Below the pieces are notes generated by a model that saw only the letters and a program-made list of their open reading frames with translations, did not search any database and was not told the origin of the DNA. A stretch of 15,983 nucleotides of DNA from Bacillota bacterium (GTDB taxonomy: Bacteria > Bacillota > Clostridia > Lachnospirales > Lachnospiraceae): positions 1-15,983 of the forward strand of contig JAEZQN010000403.1 of assembly GCA_023441145.1 (NCBI GenBank), given 5' to 3'. The stretch's first letter is position 1. The number at the start of each line of letters is the position of its first letter. This document shows positions 7,940-13,537 of the stretch, piece after piece. A program made the position numbers and the translations under genes.

Positions 7940-8704
7940 ATGTTCCAAATAGAACGACAAAACAAAATTTTAAACCATTTGAATATGGCACAAAAAGCTA
8001 ATACCGAAGAACTAGCGAGTATATTTGACGTATCCAAAGTTACGATTCGTCGGGATATTGATGCATTGGCTGAAAAGGGACTTTTGATTAAAACCCATGG
8101 TGGAGCTATTGCCATCAAAAATACACTTTTAAATGAGATACCATATTCTACAAGAAATGAATCAAATCGTGAAGAAAAAGAAAAGATCGGAATTATGGCT
8201 GCAGATTTAATTGAAGATGGGGATACTATTATTCTAGATTCTGGTTCAACCACCTTAGAGATTGCTAAAAACATCAAGCAAAAGAATGTTACCATCATAA
8301 CAAATGACGTTAGTATAGTCATGGAGTTATCCCATACAAAAAACAAAATCATTGTCTGTGGAGGAAGCTTGAATTCACCTGCTTTTTCTCTAATTGGCAA
8401 CGAGGCCGTTGAATTCTTCAAGAAAATACATGTAAACAAAACTTTTCTAGGCTGTGATGCATTAGATTTAGATTTTGGTGTTTCAAATAGAACTTTTGAT
8501 GAAGTGAATATAAAAAGAGCTATGATTCGTGCTGCAGAAAAGGTGATTATAGTTACTGATAATAGTAAACTAGATAAAAAAGTATTTTGCCACTTATGTG
8601 ATGTTTCTGTATTTGACACAATCGTAATCAATGATATTGATGAACGCTACAGAAAACTATTCACCGAAAAAGATGTAAATGTAATTACTACGAATAGTCA
8701 ATAA
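7940..8704 (+). CDS. DeoR/GlpR-family transcriptional regulator
   Basis: A 254-aa regulator of standard family length. The N-terminal winged helix spans residues 1-57, with EELASIFDVSKVTIRRDIDAL (in part: SIFDVSKVTIRRDIDAL) and the hallmark KGLLIKTHGGA (46-56). The C-terminal DeoRC sensor fold has LDSGSTTLEIA (99-109), VCGGSL (139-144) and VTDNSKL (205-211), which in this family bind a phosphorylated sugar intermediate. It is divergent from the sugar operon, so it most likely represses that operon and itself until a kinase-derived sugar phosphate accumulates (inference). The ATG at 7940 is preceded by AAAGGAAATTGCT. No clear U-tract terminator follows the gene, only an 8-bp inverted repeat (8689-8696 / 8719-8726). 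Confidence 0.93.
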   Translation: MFQIERQNKILNHLNMAQKANTEELASIFDVSKVTIRRDIDALAEKGLLIKTHGGAIAIKNTLLNEIPYSTRNESNREEKEKIGIMAADLIEDGDTIILDSGSTTLEIAKNIKQKNVTIITNDVSIVMELSHTKNKIIVCGGSLNSPAFSLIGNEAVEFFKKIHVNKTFLGCDALDLDFGVSNRTFDEVNIKRAMIRAAEKVIIVTDNSKLDKKVFCHLCDVSVFDTIVINDIDERYRKLFTEKDVNVITTNSQ

Positions 8705-8740
8705 ATAGAATAGTGTAGTATTCGTATATAACAACACACA

Positions 8741-8884
8741 CTAACAGATGACTTATATAATGCTGGTAATTACTCACTTCCTCAACTAGAACACCACTTT
8801 GGCGTTGCAAAATCTACTATTTCAGAATACTTAAAACTTATCACCTATAAAAGTTTCTTATGCAGAAACAATCCCCATGAATGA
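8741..8884 (+). pseudogene. Relic of a helix-turn-helix regulator gene (PurR-like HTH fragment)
   Basis: A 47-codon frame without a start codon ends at a TGA (8882-8884). It reads LTDDLYNAGNYSLPQLEHHF followed by GVAKSTISEYLKLI, a clear winged-HTH pattern. AKSTISEYL recalls the AKSSISEDL recognition helix of Gram-positive PurR repressors. The frame opens directly after a TAA, has no ribosome binding site and no effector domain follows, so it is probably the remnant of a truncated or decayed gene. The family assignment is tentative; chance similarity is possible. Confidence 0.35.
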
Positions 8885-9502
8885 CTACAAAGCTTTGCAA
8901 AAGAAGATATAAGGTCTTAAGTACCCCTCTTATAAGAGGGTTGAATCTGATGCAGTTTCTAAAGACTTTCCAACATTATACTTATACTACGGAAGATGGG
9001 GTAAGACGGACTCTGAAAAAGGTCCATTGGACCTTTTTCCCGTCGAACCGCCCGACGAGACATTTATGCCTGGAATACCTTTAACCACTGGTTCAATTAC
9101 CACTCCAAAAACTCCTATAGAAAGGAGCTTTACGGACGCTGACTTGTGGTGTGTAAACAAAGTGTAAAATCCTACTTCTATGTTTGAAATTGAGAATAGG
9201 CTCTACTTGTTTTTGTATGGGAGTGCGTTACTGTAAAAATGTAATTTATCTATCCGATAAACTTCCCCAACATTTTTAGAGTTTCTTCTGTTGATTAATT
9301 TTTGCCTCCCTGCCATAGTTACTGCCTAAGAGGCTGATGCAAACCAATTTGTTTTGATTGTTCAAATTTATCCTGAGATATTTTTAAATGAAAATGATAG
9401 AATTAATTTGTTTTTTATAGTATTATAAGAAATATAGTTCATATAATGGATATTTATTCCTAATATGGTCTTTTTATATTTACAAAAGATTGGAGGAATT
9501 TA
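8885..9502. other. Gene-poor stretch with palindromes before the chemoreceptor gene
   Basis: No convincing gene is seen. The stretch holds a 16-bp perfect palindrome CCCTCTTATAAGAGGG (8925-8940) and the repeat-family copy at 8980-9057 (separate entry). A stop-free frame from 8913 to 9167 (84 codons) has no usable start codon until codon 51 or so and is not called. From 9240 on it is AT-rich without motifs I can name, apart from a possible TATAAT at 9442-9447 with no good -35, and the GGAGG (9492-9496) of the next gene. Confidence 0.5.
8980..9057 (+). repeat. Diverged copy of the tRNA-Leu-linked structured repeat
   Basis: Positions 8980-9001 match 11089-11110 at 20 of 22 bases (shared core GAAGATGGGG with an ACTTATAC-type flank) and continue with AAGACGG, like the tandem units at 11101 and 11241. 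Here the first hairpin differs. Arms of 11 bp (9016-9026, AAAAAGGTCCA; 9028-9038, TGGACCTTTTT) meet around a single base, framed by GACGG (9005-9009) and CCGTC (9040-9044). A further CGTCG/CGACG pair lies at 9041-9045 and 9053-9057. The T-run on both sides makes it look like a bidirectional terminator stem. Confidence 0.5.
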
Positions 9503-10972
9503 ATGTTTTATAAGAAACAAAGAGGTGACTGTGGAGAAGCTCGCTGTATCATTAGTTATATTAAAGGAAAAATGGAAGGAAAAGATGTTATACTTCCTGA
9601 AATCGGTTATGATTTACACAAGGAAGTATATGATTTATTTGATCATTTTTTAAAGAATGAAGAGATGATTTCAGTTTCTGCTAAGGATTTACTGGAACTT
9701 GTTACCCAGATGAGTAACTATGATGTAAATATGTCCCAGATATCCTATGATCTTAATGAGTTTGCAAAAGAAACATCGGAGTTGAGTGAATCAAATCTTG
9801 CAATCGTAGAAGAAACAACTGCAAGTATGAGTGTAGTATCAGAAGCAGTAAATGATTCATCAACTACTCTAGAAAGACTTACGGAATCTTCCGAGAAATT
9901 AATTGAACGAAATAATGAGAGTATTAATAAATTATCTGAAATTAATAAACTGAAAGAAAATGTAATGGAAAACTCAACCATTATGAGTGCTAAAATAGAT
10001 GAGTTGATTGAATTGACCAACAAGGTAAATGAAATTGTCAGTAGTGTTGGTGACATTGCAGAGCAAACGAATTTGTTATCCTTGAATGCATCCATTGAAG
10101 CAGCAAGAGCCGGAGAACATGGTAAAGGTTTTGCCGTGGTAGCTGCGGAGATAAGAAAGCTTTCCGATAGTACGAAGGAAAGCTTAGAGGGAATGAGCTC
10201 ATTTATGTCCCATATCCATGCCGCGGCGGATAACGGAAGACAAAGTATGGTAAATACGATAAAAGCCTCTACGGAAATGAGCAGTCGAATTGATGATGTA
10301 TATTCAACCATGCAAAGTAATATGGAATTATTAAAGAATACAATCGATGGAATTCAAAACGTGAACACGACAATGTCAAGAGTAAGAGCCTCTACCGATG
10401 AAATAAATGTTGCAGTGCAGACATCGGGTGCAGATGCAGAAAAGCTTATGAATATGACGCAGATGATTTTTAATGATTCTACAAAAAGTACGGAACTGGC
10501 AAATAATATAACAGCTATTGATGATACCTTGTCTGATATTACAAAGAACTTATTTGCTTCCTTGAATGGTAGTGTACATAACATATCCAATGATGATTTG
10601 AAGGCTAATATCAGTAAGGCCAGAATAGCTCATAGGAATTGGGTATCAACTTTAAAGACAATTGTGGATGAAGGTAAAGTATATCCTCTTCAAACAAATA
10701 GTACAAAATGTGCTTTTGGGCATTTTTATCACGCGATTAAGATAGAACATCCTTCCATCAAGGAGGATTGGGATGCAATTGATGACATCCATAATAAATT
10801 CCATGAATGTGGCCACAAGGTAATTAGTTCAATTAAAAATTCCAAAAAGTCTGAAGCCTTCAACTATTATGTTGAGGCCGAGAATTTATCCAAGAATATT
10901 TTTGAACTTCTGGATAAGATTGAAAAGAAAGTAGAGGAGCAGTCGAAAAATGGGGTTAAATTAATGGGTTAA
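9503..10972 (+). CDS. Soluble methyl-accepting chemotaxis protein with C-terminal CZB zinc-binding domain
   Basis: A 489-aa chemoreceptor without a signal peptide or membrane segment, so it should be cytoplasmic. Residues 1-70 are a short N-terminal segment with Cys10 and Cys15 and no recognised sensor domain. A long coiled-coil signalling domain follows (about 75-350), with the conserved hairpin tip EQTNLLSLNASIEAARAGE at 187-205 that contacts CheA and CheW. The C-terminal 115 residues match the CZB (chemoreceptor zinc-binding) domain: H377 (AHRNW), C403 in KCAFGHFY, and H430/H434 in DDIHNKFHECGH, the family's three-His, one-Cys zinc site. CZB domains sense zinc availability or oxidants such as HOCl through this cysteine (family knowledge). 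GGAGG lies 6 nt before the ATG. It stands alone, with no che genes nearby. Confidence 0.93.
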   Translation: MFYKKQRGDCGEARCIISYIKGKMEGKDVILPEIGYDLHKEVYDLFDHFLKNEEMISVSAKDLLELVTQMSNYDVNMSQISYDLNEFAKETSELSESNLAIVEETTASMSVVSEAVNDSSTTLERLTESSEKLIERNNESINKLSEINKLKENVMENSTIMSAKIDELIELTNKVNEIVSSVGDIAEQTNLLSLNASIEAARAGEHGKGFAVVAAEIRKLSDSTKESLEGMSSFMSHIHAAADNGRQSMVNTIKASTEMSSRIDDVYSTMQSNMELLKNTIDGIQNVNTTMSRVRASTDEINVAVQTSGADAEKLMNMTQMIFNDSTKSTELANNITAIDDTLSDITKNLFASLNGSVHNISNDDLKANISKARIAHRNWVSTLKTIVDEGKVYPLQTNSTKCAFGHFYHAIKIEHPSIKEDWDAIDDIHNKFHECGHKVISSIKNSKKSEAFNYYVEAENLSKNIFELLDKIEKKVEEQSKNGVKLMG

Positions 10973-10985
10973 GAGGCCTTCAAAG

Positions 10986-11023
10986 CAAACAGGGACGGAT
11001 TCCGAAGAATCCGTCCCTGTTTG
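10986..11023 (+). terminator. 17-bp perfect hairpin after the chemoreceptor gene (terminator or REP-like palindrome)
   Basis: Arms of 17 bp (10986-11002 and 11007-11023) enclose a CGAA tetraloop, 13 nt after the chemoreceptor stop. The arm reads CAAACAGGGACGGATTC. Only a short T-run follows (TTTGGTATAATT), so termination may be weak. The GC-rich GGGACGG core resembles palindromes that recur in many clostridial genomes (from memory), so a dispersed REP-type repeat is an alternative. Confidence 0.55.
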
Positions 11024-11100
11024 GTATAATTAATTATGCAAACAAATAAAGCCCTCAGACTTCGAGTCTAAAGTCTTTTCACGAATCAACTTATACCACT

Positions 11101-11325
11101 GAAGATGGGGCGCAAGACGTCTAGGAGACGTCTGTTCTGCGCCGACCGAAGCAAAGCAGAGACCTTGAATTCCGGGTTCAAGGGACTCCTCGACAAAAAA
11201 AAGGCAAGTACTTTGCGTAATTGCTTTTCTGTTCTGTGCGGAAGATGGGGTGCAAGACGTCCAGGGGACGTCTGTTCTGCGCTGACCGAAGCGAAGCGGA
11301 GACCTTGAATCCACGGGATTCAAGG
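11101..11325 (+). repeat. Two tandem copies of a 140-bp structured repeat unit
   Basis: Unit 1 begins at 11101 and unit 2 at 11241. Their first 70 bases match at 64 positions and all six differences are transitions. Both start GAAGATGGGG. Hairpin 1 in unit 1 is AGACGTCT (11115-11122), loop AGG, AGACGTCT (11126-11133), extended by GGCGCA (11109-11114) pairing TGCGCC (11138-11143) across a GTTC bulge. Unit 2 keeps it with a compensatory T-A to C-G change (11262/11266) and two G-U pairs. Hairpin 2 is CCTTGAA/TTCAAGG (11163-11169/11177-11183) in unit 1 and CCTTGAATCC/GGATTCAAGG (11303-11312/11316-11325) in unit 2. An A-rich then T-rich hairpin follows each unit. Open frames through it are spurious. 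Confidence 0.8.
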
Positions 11326-11341
11326 CACGCTCCCGCTTCTG

Positions 11342-11387
11342 AAAAAGAAAAGACCCAAACGATTTCTCGTTTGAGTCTTTCTTTTTC
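11342..11387 (-). terminator. Bidirectional terminator downstream of tRNA-Leu
   Basis: A 12-bp stem with one mismatch (11351-11362 with 11367-11378), loop TTTC, is flanked by A-rich and T-rich arms (AAAAAGAAA on the left, TTTCTTTTT on the right). On the minus strand it ends the tRNA-Leu transcript 5 nt after the tRNA. On the plus strand it would end any RNA running through the tandem repeat. Confidence 0.8.
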
Positions 11388-11391
11388 ACAA

Positions 11392-11473
11392 TGCGGAAGA
11401 TGGGACTTGAACCCACACGTTCGTAGAACACAGCATCCTTAGTGCTGCCTGTCTGCCATTCCAGCACTTCCGC
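11392..11473 (-). tRNA. tRNA-Leu(AAG)
   Basis: An 82-nt class II tRNA. The acceptor arms GCGGAAG (5', 11473-11467) and CTTCCGC pair fully, with discriminator A at 11392. The anticodon stem CAGCA/TGCTG encloses the loop CTAAGGA, giving anticodon AAG (reads CUU, probably as inosine after TadA editing). The long variable arm GTTC-TAC-GAAC is typical of tRNA-Leu, and the T arm is GTGGG-TTCAAGT-CCCAT. CCA is not encoded. The 13 bases at its 3' end recur at 11237-11249. Confidence 0.93.
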
Positions 11474-11513
11474 ATAGTATTTATTTCATGTCATCATCCT
11501 GACGACAAGGCAT

Positions 11514-11542
11514 ATTTTATCATAAAACAATTCATAGTTCAA
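11514..11542 (-). promoter_or_regulatory. Probable promoter of tRNA-Leu
   Basis: On the minus strand, TTGAAC (11542-11537) and TAAAAT (11519-11514) are separated by 17 nt. The start would be near 11507, about 34 nt before the mature tRNA. The rest of the 11475-11824 interval shows no convincing gene: short frames here are interrupted by stops. Confidence 0.5.
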
Positions 11543-11824
11543 GTATAAATTCATAAAATGTGTGGAAACTATAAATGTTCCATAGATTTCTCTGGGGCAT
11601 TACGGCTGTAGCATGGAATCCTAATGAGACATAATCACTGTATGACCGGAGAATATTGCCTTTTTGCCAAAAGATACATCGACTTATACAAGAATGAATG
11701 CCGTATACATTACTTTCTGTAACGTATAAGCTGATCTAACTCGAAAGCAGAATGCTAACCGGTTGATAGAAATGGAATTACTGGTACGACTAGCGAATTA
11801 GGAACCATTGCATTATACTATGCC

Positions 11825-11855
11825 AAAAGGGTACGTAGTTCATACGTACCCTTTT
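11825..11855 (-). terminator. Bidirectional hairpin terminator after the agrBD operon
   Basis: A perfect 13-bp stem AAAAGGGTACGTA / TACGTACCCTTTT with loop GTTCA. It lies about 85 nt past the stop of the ABC-like gene on the minus strand and is flanked by A and T runs on both sides (T5 on the plus strand), so it can end transcription in either direction. The minus-strand agr operon is the only visible client. Confidence 0.75.
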
Positions 11856-11940
11856 TCTTAATACTCCCCTATTTATTGTATAAAATACTTCAAGGTAATC
11901 AGTTATTAGATTCCATTACTTCTGAATGGATCCAATAAAG

Positions 11941-12522
11941 TTAAAGCGTTATCAGTTCTCCCTTATACGCTTTTACCAAAGGAGTGACCCTTGTAGTAAT
12001 TATAGCAATCGTGCTATGTTCTTTACAATACGAGTTAACATACTCAGCAATTTCTATTACGTTTTTATCATTAATAGTTCCGTTATTATTGGATAATATA
12101 AGAAGTCTCGTTTTACGCTTCTTTGAAATAAATAATCTTGTTTTTATCTGTATTAAGGCTGGTAATTCACACAAAGGCTTGTTTTTTAGTTCCTGCAAAT
12201 TATTATCTATTAAGAACTTATCAATATCTTTTGCAAATGAATCATTAAACATTCGATTGGCAAGACCAAAAAAGCTCAAGTACTCTTCTATTCCTAATGA
12301 TGTTTTCGAGAATTCATCATCAATAAAGTCTATATTATAATCAGCAAGAGATTGACTTCTCTTTCCATCTTCTTCCAATACGTAGCACTGTTCACGACTC
12401 TTTAAAATTGTCTGAATAAAGGCATCTAAGACAGATATGCTCTTACTGGTTAGCAAAATGACTGAATCACTTAAGGGGACTTTCATTCTATATTTGCCAT
12501 AATCATCTACCACCAGATCCAT
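11941..12522 (-). CDS. Degenerate ABC-ATPase-like protein in the agr operon (no intact nucleotide-binding motifs)
   Basis: This 193-aa protein is third in the operon, 12 nt after agrD, with GGGTGAG before its ATG. I recognise no named family, but the order of segments follows a small ABC nucleotide-binding domain. SDSVILLTSKSISVLDAFIQ (18-37) sits where a Walker A loop should be. IDDEFSKTSLGIEEYLSFFG (67-86) resembles the segment between the Q-loop and the helical domain. LCELPALIQIKTRL (117-130) stands where LSGGQxxR would be, RLLILSNNNGTIND (139-152) where Walker B and the D-loop would be, and IAIITTRV (172-179) where the switch His would be. The Walker A Lys/Ser, the LSGGQ glycines, the Walker B Asp/Glu and the switch His are all missing. 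It is cytoplasmic by composition. It could be an inactive regulatory subunit tied to AgrB/AgrD or peptide export. The ABC relation is my inference. Confidence 0.6.
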   Translation of the reverse strand: MDLVVDDYGKYRMKVPLSDSVILLTSKSISVLDAFIQTILKSREQCYVLEEDGKRSQSLADYNIDFIDDEFSKTSLGIEEYLSFFGLANRMFNDSFAKDIDKFLIDNNLQELKNKPLCELPALIQIKTRLFISKKRKTRLLILSNNNGTINDKNVIEIAEYVNSYCKEHSTIAIITTRVTPLVKAYKGELITL

Positions 12523-12534
12523 ACACTCTCACCC

Positions 12535-12714
12535 TTATTTCTTTTGTACTAATTTCATTAAATCTTTTCTTGTAATCTGGTCAGCACCTTCTGGTTTCTC
12601 TGGCTCGTAGAAATAGAGCCAACATCCATTGCTTCCCCATGCAAAGCTTATAGTGGTTCCAAACATAAAGGCTGTAGCCAAATTGGTAATAAGTTTTTGT
12701 CGAATTTTTTTCAT
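12535..12714 (-). CDS. agrD: AgrD-type cyclic lactone autoinducer prepeptide
   Basis: A 59-aa prepeptide. The ATG at 12714 overlaps the agrB stop by 4 nt (ATGA), and AAAGGAG lies just upstream inside agrB. The N-terminus is basic then amphipathic/hydrophobic (KKIRQKL, then residues 9-26), the membrane-associating leader of AgrD. The core SNGCWLYFYEPEKPE (28-42) has C31, then Pro at +7 and +10. This matches the C-x4-xx-P-E-x-P spacing of clostridial AgrD peptides such as that of C. perfringens (ring CLWFT, family knowledge). By that alignment the mature signal has a five-residue thiolactone ring CWLYF, AgrB cutting after F35; the N-terminal tail length cannot be predicted. The C-terminal tail ends TRKDLMKLVQKK, more basic than the staphylococcal one. 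Confidence 0.88.
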   Translation of the reverse strand: MKKIRQKLITNLATAFMFGTTISFAWGSNGCWLYFYEPEKPEGADQITRKDLMKLVQKK

Positions 12715-13313
12715 ACTCTCTCTCCTTTACTCTCTGGTTCGGGTTTTGGCCTACTCCATAATGGGAGCAGGGCAACTGATTGACAAAACACCGCCAGAGC
12801 TGCAATTAATGAATACGGTAGCAATACATTACCCAATAATGTACCAATAGTAGTTAACATCAGGTCAACGACAATAATAACCAGACTTATACTTCTGTGT
12901 TTCCTTTTAACCTCTTCACTAGCTTTTTTGCTTTTAGCAGCATATGCTACACATATAAAACAACTAACAACCAGTAATGTAAAAATAAGAGCATATTGTA
13001 CCATTGTGTCGGATACTTGCTTACTTATGTAGATTGCTCCCAACTCACAGAATAAAAAGCCTCCTATACAGGCACTGTGTGATTTAGCGTGAGCACCTCC
13101 TGAAAAGATCCTTAATGGCATAAAAAACAAACAAAAGATTAAGGTTTCCATAGGGACTCTTAGTACAAATCCCAAAGTAACGACAAGTATCATATTAACT
13201 AGCGTTGATATGGTGATTTCCAAACCGTACAGAATTACGTCGTAATATTGTTTGTCATCAATGGTCTTATATAATAAATTTATAATTTTTTTTGCTACCC
13301 AACGATAACCCAC
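12711..13313 (-). CDS. agrB: AgrB-type membrane endopeptidase (autoinducer prepeptide processing)
   Basis: A 200-aa polytopic membrane protein with about five or six hydrophobic segments. The AgrB signature lies in MPLRIFSGGAHAKSHSACIG (65-84), with catalytic His75 and Cys82 at the 7-residue spacing of the His/Cys dyad in S. aureus AgrB. It cleaves the C-terminal part of AgrD and closes the thiolactone. The start is a GTG at 13313, supported by GGAGGT 8 nt upstream; no ATG lies nearby. The hydrophilic C-terminus (RPKPEPESKGERV) overlaps agrD by 4 nt, so synthesis of enzyme and substrate is coupled. agrBD is transcribed away from agrCA, unlike the single agrBDCA operon of staphylococci. Confidence 0.93.
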   Translation of the reverse strand: MGYRWVAKKIINLLYKTIDDKQYYDVILYGLEITISTLVNMILVVTLGFVLRVPMETLIFCLFFMPLRIFSGGAHAKSHSACIGGFLFCELGAIYISKQVSDTMVQYALIFTLLVVSCFICVAYAAKSKKASEEVKRKHRSISLVIIVVDLMLTTIGTLLGNVLLPYSLIAALAVFCQSVALLPLWSRPKPEPESKGERV

Positions 13314-13341
13314 GGTTTTCTACCTCCATATTTATGACTTA

Positions 13342-13369
13342 ATTATACTTTTAGTAATTTAATATTCAA
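13342..13369 (-). promoter_or_regulatory. Probable agrB promoter
   Basis: On the minus strand, TTGAAT (13369-13364) and TATAAT (13347-13342) are separated by 16 nt. The start would be near 13335, just before the agrB ribosome binding site (13321-13327). A second possible pair, TTGCAA-16-TATAAT, lies at 13460-13433. Confidence 0.45.
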
Positions 13370-13425
13370 TAAACTTTCACTATTCAGCATTTTATACTTG
13401 CTATTTAACTAAATATTTTCAGTAA

Positions 13426-13452
13426 ATGCACAATTATAATGAAAATGTGCAT
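13426..13452. promoter_or_regulatory. Inverted repeat between divergent agr operons (candidate regulator site)
   Basis: A 7-bp inverted repeat ATGCACA (13426-13432) / TGTGCAT (13446-13452), with arm centres 20 bp apart, about two helical turns. It lies between the two promoters. AgrA-type LytTR regulators usually bind direct repeats, so the protein that would use it is uncertain. Confidence 0.35.
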
Positions 13453-13470
13453 AATTGCAAATTTACAAAT

Positions 13471-13500
13471 TTGACAATAATTTTCCTTATCATGTATAAT
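13471..13500 (+). promoter_or_regulatory. Sigma-A-type promoter of the agrCA operon
   Basis: TTGACA (13471-13476) and TATAAT (13495-13500) are perfect consensus with an 18-nt spacer. The start would be near 13507, 31 nt before the agrC ATG. Confidence 0.75.
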
Positions 13501-13537
13501 AATAGCAATGATGAATAACATAAGTGGAGGAGTACAT

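Noticed and set aside
7915..8631. 238-codon open frame on the minus strand opposite the DeoR-family gene
   Set aside because: It lies wholly antisense to a well-recognised regulator, has no ribosome binding site and has a low-complexity, Ser/Phe-rich translation without family resemblance.
8881..9084. 67-codon plus-strand frame beginning at ATG 8881
   Set aside because: No ribosome binding site; it runs through palindromes and the repeat copy and resembles no known protein.
9360..9470. Sigma-D (flagellar/chemotaxis) promoter before the chemoreceptor gene
   Set aside because: No TAAA-N15-GCCGATAA-like pair is present; only a lone TATAAT at 9442-9447 is visible.
9745..10311. 188-codon minus-strand frame inside the chemoreceptor gene
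   Set aside because: Antisense shadow of the coiled-coil coding region, with no start signal and no recognisable protein features.
11101..11325. CRISPR-like array
   Set aside because: There are only two long units with internal hairpins, not short repeats with unique spacers, and no cas genes.
11030..11467. 145-codon minus-strand frame across the repeats and tRNA-Leu
   Set aside because: It reads through the tRNA gene, its terminator and both structured repeat units, so it cannot be a normal gene.
11560..11824. Plus-strand small RNA or riboswitch ending at the 11825 hairpin
   Set aside because: The hairpin is explained by the minus-strand agr operon, and I see no convincing plus-strand promoter or known RNA motif.
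12581..12805. 74-codon minus-strand frame overlapping agrB and agrD
   Set aside because: Out of frame with both real genes; the true small gene here is agrD at 12535-12714.
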